The notes under the pieces are model-generated. The model was not told where the DNA came from. It ran no database searches and saw nothing but the letters and a program-made list of their open reading frames with translations. Made by a program: the position numbers and the translations under genes. Positions 34,993-44,194 of a stretch of DNA of 64,000 nt are shown piece by piece. The number at the start of each line of letters is the position of its first letter. Positions within the stretch are counted from its first letter, which is position 1. The stretch is from assembly GCA_944325335.1 (NCBI GenBank), contig CALUZR010000003.1:35889-99888 (forward strand), written 5' to 3'. This DNA comes from an uncultured Parabacteroides sp. Its GTDB lineage: Bacteria > Bacteroidota > Bacteroidia > Bacteroidales > Tannerellaceae.

Positions 34993-35912
34993 TGGATATA
35001 CTGGCTGTATCGTTCGAAGAAACGGCGGAAAGCGTTCCATTTCAGCAATACTTTCTCGAAGAGGAAGATGCCGAGGATGGCGCAGCCGATTCCGAGCAAG
35101 ACATCGATGATGTAATGGTGTCCGGAGTAAACGGCCGTAAACCAGATTCCCACGAGGATGCTGGCAAACAATGCGATCAACGCCGGGTGACTCTTGCGGA
35201 CGATGGAATAATAAAGAGGAATCACCATATAGGCCGAATGAAGCGAGGGAACCGCGGCGAATACGTTGGCGTTTCGGCTGTAGATGGAGCTAAAGATATT
35301 TAACCCCGTGACAGCGTCGAAGCGAGCCAAACCTGCTGTCTCGCCAGGCGTGTTCAGGACCGGTTCGAAACCGTGCAACATCACATACCAAGGTGGAGCA
35401 GCCGGGTGGACATAGTATCCGACGAACCCAATAAGATTCACAAACAGAAAGACCAATGCTGTCTTCAAGTACAACTCCCGCTCGCCCTTCAGGTAGAGAT
35501 ACACACCGAAGAGAATGGGCACAGGAACCCAGCAGAGGTAGAAAATACCGGATAGAAAGTCCATCGCTTTCCAATTGTGGATGGCAAAGAACTCGTTCGG
35601 CGTCAAGATTTGCCCGTTAGATTGTATCCCGAAGAGGTGCTTTTCTGCCTCGTAGAGTTCTTTCACGTCGATGGGGTTCATCTCGTAATTCGGGAAGACG
35701 CGCATCCAATCATAAGAGATGGCAAAGACCATGAACGGGAGCAGGGCTATCGCCAGTTTGCGGGTAATCGTGCTGGCGAAGAAGAGGGCAAGGAATAGGG
35801 CCATGAGTGCGAAATGCTCAAAGCGTAGGCCGATAAAAAGCCCTGTGGAAAGGAAAAACAACGCGACGCCGCACGTCACGATCAACGTCTCTTTTCGTGT
35901 AGGAAGTTTCAT
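34989..35912 (-). CDS. PAP2-superfamily membrane transferase/phosphatase, AUR1 (inositol phosphorylceramide synthase)-like
   Basis: 307 residues with about six hydrophobic helices. The PAP2 active-site parts are YYVHPAAPPWY near 165, AAVPSLHSAYMVIPL near 215 (catalytic His) and YSGHHYIIDVLLGIGCA near 265 (second His and Asp). The H-x-A-x-P-P-W and PS-L-H-S patterns are those of AUR1-type inositol phosphorylceramide synthases rather than simple phosphatases. It lies 7 bp after a CDP-alcohol phosphatidyltransferase in a cluster matching, as I remember it, the inositol-lipid locus of B. thetaiotaomicron (BT_1522-BT_1526). It probably transfers phosphoinositol from PI to ceramide in the inner membrane. 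Confidence 0.8.
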   Translation of the reverse strand: MKLPTRKETLIVTCGVALFFLSTGLFIGLRFEHFALMALFLALFFASTITRKLAIALLPFMVFAISYDWMRVFPNYEMNPIDVKELYEAEKHLFGIQSNGQILTPNEFFAIHNWKAMDFLSGIFYLCWVPVPILFGVYLYLKGERELYLKTALVFLFVNLIGFVGYYVHPAAPPWYVMLHGFEPVLNTPGETAGLARFDAVTGLNIFSSIYSRNANVFAAVPSLHSAYMVIPLYYSIVRKSHPALIALFASILVGIWFTAVYSGHHYIIDVLLGIGCAILGIFLFEKVLLKWNAFRRFFERYSQYIQ

Positions 35913-35919
35913 ACGTGCT

Positions 35920-36594
35920 TTATTTGTTGTTCATCACCTTGTAGCAATGGCGTAAGCGTCCGAACGCGGTGACATTGGCAAAAATGGCTACGATGACCAA
36001 GGGAACGATCAATACCAGGATTGGATCGAAAGCGGGAACTGCTCCGGCAAAATAGGCGTAAATGCCGCATCCCAGGGCACCGAGGGAAGTCAGCACCACA
36101 CGTTCGGGACGTTGCATCAAGCCCACTTTGCATTCGATGTCCAATCCCTCGGCGCGTGCACGGACGTAGCTTACCATCAACGAACCAATCAAAGCGACAA
36201 AGGCAATGATGGAACCCACGAAGTATCCCTGCAGAACCAGATAATAACATATTCCAAAGAAGGTAATCAGTTCGCTGTAACGGTCGAGAACGGAGTCATA
36301 AAGCGCGCCGAACGTCGATTTCATATTCCCGATGCGGGCCACTTGCCCGTCCATCATATCAAACAACCCGGCGAAAAGGATGATACCACCTGCCCAGCCG
36401 ACGTATGAATAATCACTCGTTTCGGCTTCGAATCCTCCGTAAATCAAGACGCATGCCGCCACTATGTTTAAAAGCAAGCCTGTCGTAGTGACCACGTTGG
36501 GCGTAATGCCCATTTTTATCATCCCATGAACCGTGGGATTAATGATTTTGTAGATGGTTTGTTGCAACCAATCTCTTGTTGTCTTAAAACTCAT
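35920..36594 (-). CDS. CDP-alcohol phosphatidyltransferase, probable phosphatidylinositol(-phosphate) synthase
   Basis: 224 residues, multi-spanning. The full active-site pattern D-x2-D-G-x2-A-R-x8-G-x3-D-x3-D is present as [26 protein letters not shown] near residues 79-105. These enzymes couple a CDP-diacylglycerol to an alcohol at the membrane. The N-terminus [38 protein letters not shown] is typical. Neighbours pgpA and the AUR1-like gene point to inositol phosphate as the alcohol, with the product phosphate removed by the PgpA-like enzyme; glycerol phosphate remains possible. Confidence 0.85.
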   Translation of the reverse strand: MSFKTTRDWLQQTIYKIINPTVHGMIKMGITPNVVTTTGLLLNIVAACVLIYGGFEAETSDYSYVGWAGGIILFAGLFDMMDGQVARIGNMKSTFGALYDSVLDRYSELITFFGICYYLVLQGYFVGSIIAFVALIGSLMVSYVRARAEGLDIECKVGLMQRPERVVLTSLGALGCGIYAYFAGAVPAFDPILVLIVPLVIVAIFANVTAFGRLRHCYKVMNNK

Positions 36595-36608
36595 GTCTTT
36601 TCTCTATT

Positions 36609-37154
36609 TTATCTTACTTTTACTTTTTCTACTTCTGTTTCAAGCGAAAGCGATTTGCGGCGAAGGAAAATCGGACGTCGGATCTTACAATCACGATAGA
36701 CGAAGCTTCGATGCAGGTTGTAATTCCAAAACCATCCGACCAGCAATGAGACCACAACCTTGCAGACGATAAACAAATCGTCGAAGACGTGCGAAAGTGT
36801 TTGCTGCACCCACGGAACGCGTTGGATAGATTCCGTCAAGCCATACACGCCCCACGTATTCAGCCCGATGCTTCCGAACCAAACCAGGATGTATTTGATT
36901 ACGACGTATTTCTTTTTGCAATCTTTCGCCTTGAAAGTCCAATAATAATTCACCACGCAATTCACGATGCCGCCCGATACGGAGCCCAAACTCGTAGCAT
37001 AAACATAATACATGTCAAATAACTTGGCGAGCAGGATCGTGACCAAGAAGTCCACAAAGCTGGATACCTGCGAGGAGAATTGCGCCCGCAGGAACATAAA
37101 GAAGCCATCCTTCTTCAGGATATTCTTTGGTAGTTTCTTTATCCAGCAAAACAT
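36609..37154 (-). CDS. GtrA-family membrane protein
   Basis: 181 residues with four hydrophobic segments: SQVSSFVDFLVTILLAKLFDMYYVYATSLG, GGIVNCVVNYYWTFK, IKYILVWFGSIGLNTWGVYGLTE and FIVCKVVVSLLVGWFWNYNLHRSFVYR. The final FxWNYxxxRxFVF/Y pattern is diagnostic of GtrA. GtrA proteins are thought to help move polyprenyl-linked sugars or related lipids across the inner membrane. It overlaps the pgpA stop by 16 bp and precedes the phosphatidyltransferase by 14 bp, so it probably serves the inositol-lipid products, for example as a flippase; that role is inferred from position. Confidence 0.85.
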   Translation of the reverse strand: MFCWIKKLPKNILKKDGFFMFLRAQFSSQVSSFVDFLVTILLAKLFDMYYVYATSLGSVSGGIVNCVVNYYWTFKAKDCKKKYVVIKYILVWFGSIGLNTWGVYGLTESIQRVPWVQQTLSHVFDDLFIVCKVVVSLLVGWFWNYNLHRSFVYRDCKIRRPIFLRRKSLSLETEVEKVKVR

Positions 37155-37615
37155 CTTATACCGATTAATATAATAAAACTATAAATACCCGCCAATATGT
37201 CGTCCATCATAATGCCTACGCCTCCTTCGAAACGCTCCATGCGCCGCACGCCAAGTGGCTTTACGATATCGAAGAAACGGAAAAGCACGAACGCCCCGAG
37301 CGCATACCACCAACGTGCCTCGCCTCCGGGAGCAGCCAAAAGCGGAATCCATACGCCTACCATTTCATCAATTACGACCTTCGAAGGATCTTTGCCCCAT
37401 ACCAGCTCCGCTTTTCCTGCCGATACGATACCCAACGCCGTGAATAGGAATACGCATACGCCTGTCGCCCAAGTCAATGCTTCATGCGATAGGAATAAAG
37501 AAGCTACACCCCACACGGCGCACGCCAACAACGCGCCTGCCGTGCCAGGAGCTACCGGTGAAAAGCCCGAACCAAATCCACTGGCAATAAATAGATGGAA
37601 TTTTGTAACTTGCAT
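37139..37615 (-). CDS. pgpA: Phosphatidylglycerophosphatase A-like phosphatase
   Basis: 158 residues from MQVTKFHLFIASGFGSGFSPVAPGTAGALLA, the PgpA signature block. Further family segments are the LVWGKDPSKVVIDEMVGVWIPLL region near 75 and FVLFRFFDIVKPLGVRRMERFEGGVGIMMDDILAGIYS near 115. PgpA removes the phosphate from phosphatidylglycerophosphate. In inositol-lipid clusters the same family acts on phosphatidylinositol phosphate, which is the likelier role here given its neighbours. The promoter at 37640-37647 excludes the upstream ATG at 37672. First gene of the five-gene run; no myo-inositol phosphate synthase precedes it. Confidence 0.88.
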   Translation of the reverse strand: MQVTKFHLFIASGFGSGFSPVAPGTAGALLACAVWGVASLFLSHEALTWATGVCVFLFTALGIVSAGKAELVWGKDPSKVVIDEMVGVWIPLLAAPGGEARWWYALGAFVLFRFFDIVKPLGVRRMERFEGGVGIMMDDILAGIYSFIILIGIRCFAG

Positions 37616-37639
37616 GTTTCGTTTTTGTAAAAAACGGTA

Positions 37640-37647
37640 CAAAGATA
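37640..37647 (-). promoter_or_regulatory. -7 promoter core for the lipid cluster
   Basis: TATCTTTG on the minus strand, 24 bp before the pgpA start at 37615. The phased palindrome at 37793-37888 lies upstream, between this promoter and that of glyA. Confidence 0.6.
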
Positions 37648-37792
37648 TAGACTTCTTGTATAAAATGTACACTTTTAATGTACGAAAAATAGATATACCC
37701 CTTAATCTTTTCCTTTTATTCGTCTGAAATTCTCACATACTGGAGGAAAATTCTTCTTTTCATCGTAAAGAAAACATGTGGAAATAATAGTA

Positions 37793-37888
37793 AATTCTTC
37801 ACGTATCGACGATGTTTGTATAAATATCGTCGATATTTTTATATCTTCAACCTAAAGATACATAAATATCGTCGATACGTAAAGAATT
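37793..37888. repeat. Phased ATCGWCGAT element (copy b), near-perfect outer palindrome
   Basis: Sites at 37805, 37826 and 37868: spacings 21 and 42 bp. Outer arms 37793-37813 (AATTCTTCACGTATCGACGAT less one base) and 37868-37888 match as inverted repeats at 20 of 21 positions. The interior stem is TATCTTCAACCTAAAGATA. AAATTCT words at 37727 and 37748 extend the 21-bp spacing leftwards. It lies between the divergent promoters of pgpA and glyA, inside a 425-bp gap with no gene. Confidence 0.88.
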
Positions 37889-37955
37889 GGTAATTGATTT
37901 GAGATGTTTTCATCGGCAGAAAAAACTTTTTCCACTGGGTATTTTCGAGAATTGG

Positions 37956-37986
37956 ATTGTATATCCGGAAAAAACCATTAAATTTG
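37956..37986 (+). promoter_or_regulatory. Promoter for glyA
   Basis: ATTG (37956-37959), 19-bp spacer, TAAATTTG (37979-37986), giving a leader of about 50 nt to the ATG at 38041. Confidence 0.65.
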
Positions 37987-38040
37987 CAAAAAATGTTTGG
38001 GCGGAAGCCTGAATGATCATTGACTAACTATTTTATAAAG

Positions 38041-39321
38041 ATGAAAAGAGACAATGTAATTTTCGATATTATCGAAAAAGAACATCAGCGTCAGCTGAAA
38101 GGAATTGAGTTGATTGCTTCGGAAAACTTTGTTAGTGAGCAAGTAATGCAAGCAATGGGTAGCTGTTTGACGAACAAGTACGCCGAAGGGTATCCGGGCA
38201 AACGTTATTATGGCGGGTGCGAAGTCGTGGACCAAAGCGAGACGATTGCCATCGAACGGCTGAAGAAGTTGTTCAACGCCGAATGGGTGAATGTCCAGCC
38301 ACACTCGGGTGCGCAAGCGAATGCGGCCGTATTGTTGGCGGTATTGAATCCGGGCGATAAGTTCATGGGATTGAATTTGGCGCATGGCGGACACTTGTCG
38401 CACGGCTCGGCGGTGAATAGTTCGGGTATCTTGTACCAGCCGGTGGCTTACAACGTAAAGGAGGAGACCGGCCGCGTGGATTACGACCAGATGGAAGAGG
38501 TAGCGCTCCGCGAACGTCCGAAGTTGATTATCGGTGGCGGTTCGGCTTATTCGCGCGAATGGGATTACAAGCGGATGCGCGAGATTGCCGACAAGGTAGG
38601 GGCGCTCTTGATGATTGACATGGCGCATCCGGCCGGACTGATTGCGGCGGGTCTGCTAAACAACCCGTTGGAATATGCGCACATCGTTACCTCGACGACA
38701 CACAAGACGCTTCGTGGTCCGCGTGGCGGTATTATTTTATTAGGGAAAGACTTCGAGAATCCTTGGGGCAAGACGACGCCGAAGGGGCAGATCAAGATGA
38801 TGTCCCAGTTGCTGGATTCGGCGGTATTCCCGGGCATACAGGGCGGTCCGTTGGAGCACGTCATTGCCGCTAAAGCCGTTGCTTTTGGGGAAGCGTTGGA
38901 ACCGGAATACAAAGTATATCAAGCACAAGTGAAGAAGAATGCGGCGGTCATGGCGCAGGCGTTCATCGACAAGGGCTATAAGATTATCTCTGGCGGAACG
39001 GACAACCATAGTATGCTAATTGACCTCCGCACGAAATTCCCCGACCTGACGGGTAAAGTAGCCGAGAAAGCCTTGGTAGCGGCCGACATCACGGTAAACA
39101 AGAACATGGTTCCGTTCGATAGCCGCTCGGCATTCCAGACTTCGGGCATCCGCGTTGGTACGCCAGCCATTACGACTCGTGGCGCGAAGGAAGCGATGAT
39201 GGGCGAGATCGTCGAGTTGATTGATACCGTCCTCTCGGCACCGGAATGCGACAAGACGATTGTTTCAGTTCGCGAGAAAGTAAACTCCATGATGAAGGAA
39301 TATCCCATCTTTGCATGGTAA
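38041..39321 (+). CDS. glyA: Serine hydroxymethyltransferase
   Basis: 426 residues from [32 protein letters not shown]. Converts serine and tetrahydrofolate to glycine and 5,10-methylene-THF; PLP-dependent. Family blocks are [19 protein letters not shown] near 50, [15 protein letters not shown] near 90 and the PLP lysine in [19 protein letters not shown] near 230. Near-complete length and no odd residues. It stands alone as far as promoters show, 38 bp before the hexosaminidase gene. Its one-carbon product links it to fhs at 56.3 kb. Confidence 0.98.
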   Translation: MKRDNVIFDIIEKEHQRQLKGIELIASENFVSEQVMQAMGSCLTNKYAEGYPGKRYYGGCEVVDQSETIAIERLKKLFNAEWVNVQPHSGAQANAAVLLAVLNPGDKFMGLNLAHGGHLSHGSAVNSSGILYQPVAYNVKEETGRVDYDQMEEVALRERPKLIIGGGSAYSREWDYKRMREIADKVGALLMIDMAHPAGLIAAGLLNNPLEYAHIVTSTTHKTLRGPRGGIILLGKDFENPWGKTTPKGQIKMMSQLLDSAVFPGIQGGPLEHVIAAKAVAFGEALEPEYKVYQAQVKKNAAVMAQAFIDKGYKIISGGTDNHSMLIDLRTKFPDLTGKVAEKALVAADITVNKNMVPFDSRSAFQTSGIRVGTPAITTRGAKEAMMGEIVELIDTVLSAPECDKTIVSVREKVNSMMKEYPIFAW

Positions 39322-39359
39322 TGAAAGAATCTCCTATACATATATAATATATAAGGACA

Positions 39360-41708
39360 ATGAAAAAGCTATTAGCAACGGTATGCGCCGGCGTAGCGCT
39401 TTATGCGATGACGTCGTGTGCAGGTGCGCCAGGAGAAGTGAAGGCGTACAACCAGGGGATTAACGTCATCCCCGCACCGCAAAGCTTGGTGCAACACGAC
39501 GGTTACTTCAAGTTTGGCAACGGGACTTCCTTCGGGGCAACCTCTCCGGAAGCAAAGACCATTGCCGAGTTCTTTGCCGCCAAGATGCGGACCGCTACGG
39601 GATATAATGTCCAAGTAGGCGAGAAGGGAAACATCACATTGAACCTCGACCCCGCGGCCGATGTAGCCAACGACGAAGGTTATGCTTTGGAGGTTACCGC
39701 CCAAGGTGCCACCATCACGGCCAAGACGGCACAAGGCCTCTTCTACGGTATGCAAACCTTCATGCAACTCCTCCCGGCCGAGATTGAAAGCGCGGAGAAG
39801 GTGAATGGCATTGCTTGGCAAGCTCCGCTCGTAAGCGTAAAGGATGCGCCCCGCTTCGGGTATCGTGGTATCATGTTAGACCCGTGCCGCCATTTCATGC
39901 CGATCGAGAACGTGAAGAAGTTTATCGACGTTTTATCTCTCTTCAAAATCAACCGCCTGCATTGGCACCTGACGGACGACCAGGGCTGGCGTATCGAAAT
40001 CAAGAAATATCCGAAACTCCAGGAAATCGCTACGAAACGCATTGAGGGCGAAGGCACGGAGCACGGTGGCTACTATACGCAAGAGGAAATCAAGGAGGTA
40101 GTAGCCTACGCAGCCGAGCATTTCATCACGGTTGTGCCTGAATTGGAACTTCCGGGCCACGAGATGGCCGCCATCGCTGCCTATCCAGAGCTTTCTTGTA
40201 AAGGCGAACCAGGTACACCGCGTATCATCTGGGGTGTGGAAGACATCGTCATGTGTCCGGGCAAAGAGGACATGTTCGAGTTCTTGGAGGATGTAATCGA
40301 CGAGATGGTGCCGCTCTTCCCCAGCGAGTACTTCCATATCGGTGGCGATGAGTGCCCGAAGATCAGTTGGAAGAATTGCCCAAAATGCCAGGCCCGCATT
40401 CGCCAAGAGGGTTTGACGGCCGACAAGAACCATTCAGCGGAAGAGAAGCTCCAGAGCTACGTCATCCAACGCATGGAAAAATACCTGGCCACGAAAGGCA
40501 AGAAGATTATCGGTTGGGATGAAATCCTGGAAGGCGGATTGGCTCCGTCGGCTACGGTGATGTCGTGGAGAGGCGAAGAGGGCGGTATCGCAGCGGCTTT
40601 GATGGACCACAACGTCATCATGACGCCGGGCGGAAACGGCATGTACCTCGACGCATACCAGGGCGATTCGAAAATCGAGCCGGTCACAATCGGAGGATAC
40701 ACGCCGCTTGAGAAGACCTACAGCTACAATCCGGTGCCCGACACGCTCGCGACAATGGGCAAGGGCAATTATGTTTTGGGCGTGCAGGGAAATACGTGGG
40801 CCGAATATATGTACACGGAAGAGATTCGCGAGTACATGATCTTCCCACGCATCATCGCCGTGGCTGAAATCGGCTGGACGAACCTCGACCGCAAGGATTA
40901 CAAGGATTTCGAACGCCGCATCGAGAACGCGTATGTCCGCCTCGACGAGCACGACATGAACTACCACATCCCGCTGCCCGAGCAGCCGAACGGCTCCTGC
41001 GACTTCGTGGCTTTCACCGACAAGGCTTCGCTGGAGTTCAAGACTTCGCGCCCGGTGAAGATGGTTTACACGCTCGATGGCAGCGAACCGACCCCGGCCT
41101 CTACGGCTTATACGGCGCCGATTGAACTGACTGAAACGACTACGCTCAAGATCGCGTCCGTCCTCCCGTCGGGCAAGATGAGCCGCGTGCGCACCATCCA
41201 GGTTGAAAAGCAGGCATTGGCTCCGGCGAAAGAAGTGGAAAAGACGCAGCCAGGCCTCACGATGCAGGTATTCGACGGCATGTACCTGAATGTAAAAGAA
41301 CTGGAAGCGGCCAACGTACAGCCGAAGGAAACGAAGACCATCAAGTCTACGTTTGAAATCCGCAGCCAGGTGAAGACCTCCGAGTCGATGCGCGGCGTGA
41401 AGCAATATGCGGCCATCGCTACCGGCTATGTGAACATCCCCGAAGACGGCGTGTACTTCATCTCGTCGGATTTGGAAGAGGTATGGATCGACGGCAAGCT
41501 GCTCGTGAACAACGGTGGCGAAGTGAAACGCTTCTCGCGCCACGACAGTTCCGTAGCCTTGGCAAAGGGCTTGCATGAAATCAAGGCGGTCTTCCTGGGG
41601 CATATCATCGGCGGTTGGCCTTCGAACTGGAACGATGGCAGCATCAAGCTCCGCAAGGCCGATGCTACCGAGTTCACCGCCATTACGCCGGAGATGCTCG
41701 TGCATTAA
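39360..41708 (+). CDS. Beta-N-acetylhexosaminidase, GH20 lipoprotein with PA14-like domain
   Basis: 782 residues. The leader MKKLLATVCAGVALYAMTSC ends in a lipobox-like Cys20, so it is probably a lipoprotein. Order of domains: GH20b N-terminal domain (about 35-160); catalytic barrel from GYRGIMLDPCRHFMP near 168, with the Asp-Glu pair of HIGGDECPK at 330-331; a chitobiase C-terminal-type segment (RPVKMVYTLDGSEPTPAST) near 563; and a PA14-like end with YVNIPEDGVYFISSDLEEVWIDGKLLV near 690. It releases terminal GlcNAc/GalNAc from glycans, consistent with mucin or host-glycan feeding in the gut. Confidence 0.93.
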   Translation: MKKLLATVCAGVALYAMTSCAGAPGEVKAYNQGINVIPAPQSLVQHDGYFKFGNGTSFGATSPEAKTIAEFFAAKMRTATGYNVQVGEKGNITLNLDPAADVANDEGYALEVTAQGATITAKTAQGLFYGMQTFMQLLPAEIESAEKVNGIAWQAPLVSVKDAPRFGYRGIMLDPCRHFMPIENVKKFIDVLSLFKINRLHWHLTDDQGWRIEIKKYPKLQEIATKRIEGEGTEHGGYYTQEEIKEVVAYAAEHFITVVPELELPGHEMAAIAAYPELSCKGEPGTPRIIWGVEDIVMCPGKEDMFEFLEDVIDEMVPLFPSEYFHIGGDECPKISWKNCPKCQARIRQEGLTADKNHSAEEKLQSYVIQRMEKYLATKGKKIIGWDEILEGGLAPSATVMSWRGEEGGIAAALMDHNVIMTPGGNGMYLDAYQGDSKIEPVTIGGYTPLEKTYSYNPVPDTLATMGKGNYVLGVQGNTWAEYMYTEEIREYMIFPRIIAVAEIGWTNLDRKDYKDFERRIENAYVRLDEHDMNYHIPLPEQPNGSCDFVAFTDKASLEFKTSRPVKMVYTLDGSEPTPASTAYTAPIELTETTTLKIASVLPSGKMSRVRTIQVEKQALAPAKEVEKTQPGLTMQVFDGMYLNVKELEAANVQPKETKTIKSTFEIRSQVKTSESMRGVKQYAAIATGYVNIPEDGVYFISSDLEEVWIDGKLLVNNGGEVKRFSRHDSSVALAKGLHEIKAVFLGHIIGGWPSNWNDGSIKLRKADATEFTAITPEMLVH

Positions 41709-41824
41709 ACCGAAGCGAAGGGAACGGTTGGGAGGGAGAAACCATCTCCCTCATGCCTTAGCAATCTATTTTTAGGCTGAAATATAATTCTAACGACGTT
41801 GGAATTGTATTTCAGCTTTGTTTT

Positions 41825-42040
41825 ATAATGCCAGCGTCAAGAGGATTATTTCCACATTCCGCGAAATAATGCCAGCGTCAAGAGGATTATTTCCACACTC
41901 CGTGAAATAATGCCAGCGTCAAGAGGATTATTTCCGCACTCCGCGAAATAATGCCAGCGTCAAGAGGATTATTTCCGCACTCCGCGAAATAATGCCAGTG
42001 TCAAGGGGATTATTTCCGCACTCCGTGAAATAATGCCAGT
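41825..42040. repeat. Intergenic array, five 41-bp units, upstream of the two-component system
   Basis: ATAATG marks units at 41825, 41866, 41907, 41948 and 41989, with a partial sixth at 42030: exactly 41 bp each. The unit pairs AATAAT with ATTATT across AATAATGCCAGCGTCAAGAG, and has a second, imperfect stem TTTCCGCACTCCGCGAAA. It fills most of the 425-bp gap between the hexosaminidase stop and the response-regulator promoter. Confidence 0.93.
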
Positions 42041-42103
42041 GACGTTAGTATTATAATTGCAGATAGAAAAAGCCTGCCATTCGTCCGTTTGCCAGAAAAA
42101 ACG

Positions 42104-42111
42104 TATATTTG
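42104..42111 (+). promoter_or_regulatory. -7 promoter core for the two-component operon
   Basis: TATATTTG, 22 bp before the ATG at 42134, and about 65 bp after the 41-bp array. The in-frame ATG at 42089 lies upstream of it and is rejected. Confidence 0.55.
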
Positions 42112-42133
42112 CACCAACCCTAAAAGAAAGCGT

Positions 42134-42817
42134 ATGAAAATATTGGTGATAGAAGACGATCCTTCGTTGCGCGAGGTCATTAAATCGTCGCTCGAGAAGG
42201 AACGCTATGTAGTGGAAACGGCAGCGGACTACGCGTCGGCCCTTTTCAAGATAGAAGATTATAGTTACGACTGCGTGCTGCTCGACATCATGCTGCCGGG
42301 CGGGAGTGGCTTGCAAATCCTTGAAGCGCTGAAGAAGGCGCGGCGGAAAGAAAATGTGATCATCATCTCGGCCAAAGATTCGATTGAAGACAAAGTGAAC
42401 GGGCTGGACCTGGGCGCGGACGACTATTTGCCCAAACCGTTCCACCTGGCGGAGCTGAACGCGCGCATCAAGAGCGTTATCCGGCGCAACAACCACGGCG
42501 GGGAGAGCCGCATCGAGCTGGGCAACGTCTGCATTTGCCCCTCGACGTATGAAGTGCAAATCGGCGGGAAGCCGGTCGAGATGAGCCGCAAGGAGTACGA
42601 CATCCTGCTCTATTTTGTGAACCGGCCGGACCGGCTCATCAACAAGCAGACGCTGGCGGAGAGCGTCTGGGGCGACCACATCGACCAAGTGGACAATTTC
42701 GATTTCATCTACGCGCAGATTAAAAACGTCCGCAAGAAATTGAAAGAGGGCGGGGCGAGCATCGAGATTAAAGCCGTATATGGCATTGGGTACAAATTAA
42801 ATACGCATGTGAAATGA
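42134..42817 (+). CDS. OmpR-family response regulator
   Basis: 227 residues from MKILVIEDDPSLREVI. The receiver domain has the acidic pocket EDD at 7-9, phospho-acceptor Asp in CVLLDIMLPGGSG near 53, the conserved Ser in IIISAKDS near 83 and Lys in YLPKPF near 104. The C-terminal winged helix, SRKEYDILLYFVNRPDRLINKQTLAESVWGD to YGIGYKLN, is OmpR/PhoB-type DNA binding. Its last codons overlap the kinase start by 4 bp (ATGA), so the pair is translationally coupled. Two PepSY-like proteins downstream are likely members of the same regulon or operon. Confidence 0.95.
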   Translation: MKILVIEDDPSLREVIKSSLEKERYVVETAADYASALFKIEDYSYDCVLLDIMLPGGSGLQILEALKKARRKENVIIISAKDSIEDKVNGLDLGADDYLPKPFHLAELNARIKSVIRRNNHGGESRIELGNVCICPSTYEVQIGGKPVEMSRKEYDILLYFVNRPDRLINKQTLAESVWGDHIDQVDNFDFIYAQIKNVRKKLKEGGASIEIKAVYGIGYKLNTHVK

Positions 42818-44088
42818 AACTGCATTACCGCATCATCGGACGACTCTCGGTAGCGCTCATCGTGATACTGACGGTCTGGGCGGGCCTCTTCTATTTCGCC
42901 CTGATGGACGAGGTGAACGACGAGGTGGACGATTCGCTGGAGGATTATTCCGAGGTCATCATCACGCGCAAACTGGCGGGCGAGCGGTTGCCATCGCACA
43001 ACAACGGCTCGAACAACCAGTATTACCTGCAAGAGGTGAGCGAAGACTATGCCGACGCGCATCCGCACATCGTCTATACGGATTCGATGGTCTTTATAAA
43101 GGAGAAGAACGAGACGGAGCCGGCGCGCATCCTCTCGACCATCTTCGAAGACGACGACGACCGCTATTTCCTGCTCACCGTCTCGACACCCTCTATCGAG
43201 AAACACGATTTGATCCTTGCGATTTGGTATTGGATCATGTTCCTTTATGGCGCGCTACTGCTGACAATCCTTGGTATCAACGTTTGGATATATCGCCAAA
43301 GCATGAAGCCGCTTTACATTTTGTTGCATTGGCTCGACGGCTATGTTCTGGGGAAAGAGAACCGGCCGCTTACGAACCCGACGAATATCACCGAATTCCA
43401 GAAATTGAACAGCGCGCTCCGGCGCAGTACCGAGGCAAACGAGCGGATTTACGAGCAGCAGAAGCAATTCATCGGAAACGCTTCCCACGAGATGCAAACG
43501 CCACTCGCCATCTGCCGCGGACGGCTGGAGATGCTTATGGAAGACGAATCCCTCACCGAAACGCAACTGGAAGAATTGGCGAAGGTGTACGAAACGCTCG
43601 ACCATATCACGAAGCTGAATAAATCCCTCTTGCTTATCTCGAAGATAGAGAACGGGCAATATCCCGAAAGCAGCGACATTGACCTGAACGTCCTCGTCCG
43701 GAAATACCTTCCCGACTACAAAGAGGCTTATGGTTACAAACAAATCCGGTTGGATTGGGAGGAAACGGGGACGTTGCACGTCCACATGAACGAGACCCTG
43801 GCCGCCATCCTGACGACGAACCTCCTGAAGAACGCCTTTGTGCATACGGCAGAGCAGGGGCATATCCGCATCCATATCGATAACAACCGGTTCGAGATTA
43901 GCAACACCGCCGAGGGTGGCGCGCTGGACCGCGACCAAATCTTCAACCGCTTTTACCAAGGAAGCAAAAAAGAGCACTCGACGGGACTGGGATTGGCCAT
44001 CGTGGCGACCATTTGCAAGATTTATGCCTATCGAATCGACTATATCTACAAAGAAAATAGCCATTGCTTCATTTTTTTTTTTTTTTAA
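42814..44088 (+). CDS. Sensor histidine kinase ending in a T15 tract
   Basis: 424 residues. Two membrane helices (SVALIVILTVWAGLFYFAL near 12-30; ILAIWYWIMFLYGALLLTILGINVW near 132-155) bracket a periplasmic sensor of about 100 residues. The dimerisation/phospho-acceptor site is FIGNASHEMQTPLAICRGRLEML near 220; then the N box LLKNAFVH, and the G boxes DQIFNRFYQG and STGLGLAIVATI. The gene ends in fifteen consecutive Ts that encode IFFFF before the stop. A change of one T would extend the protein, though past the catalytic core. Partner of the response regulator just upstream. Confidence 0.92.
   Translation: MKLHYRIIGRLSVALIVILTVWAGLFYFALMDEVNDEVDDSLEDYSEVIITRKLAGERLPSHNNGSNNQYYLQEVSEDYADAHPHIVYTDSMVFIKEKNETEPARILSTIFEDDDDRYFLLTVSTPSIEKHDLILAIWYWIMFLYGALLLTILGINVWIYRQSMKPLYILLHWLDGYVLGKENRPLTNPTNITEFQKLNSALRRSTEANERIYEQQKQFIGNASHEMQTPLAICRGRLEMLMEDESLTETQLEELAKVYETLDHITKLNKSLLLISKIENGQYPESSDIDLNVLVRKYLPDYKEAYGYKQIRLDWEETGTLHVHMNETLAAILTTNLLKNAFVHTAEQGHIRIHIDNNRFEISNTAEGGALDRDQIFNRFYQGSKKEHSTGLGLAIVATICKIYAYRIDYIYKENSHCFIFFFF
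44072..44086 (+). repeat. Homopolymer T15 at the kinase 3' end
   Basis: Fifteen Ts; the last T is the first base of the TAA stop. Slippage by one base in either direction removes this stop. No stable stem precedes it, so it is not an intrinsic terminator. Confidence 0.9.
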
Positions 44089-44194
44089 GGCGAAAATTTC
44101 AAAATCTTTTCAGTTTTGAGCCGCACCTTTGCAGTATCAAATTGAACAATAAAATAAATGTAAAGTTGAACATAAAGCAATAGGAGGTTTTATC

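Noticed and set aside
44072..44086. T15 run as an intrinsic terminator of the two-component operon
   Set aside because: No stable G/C stem lies immediately before the run.
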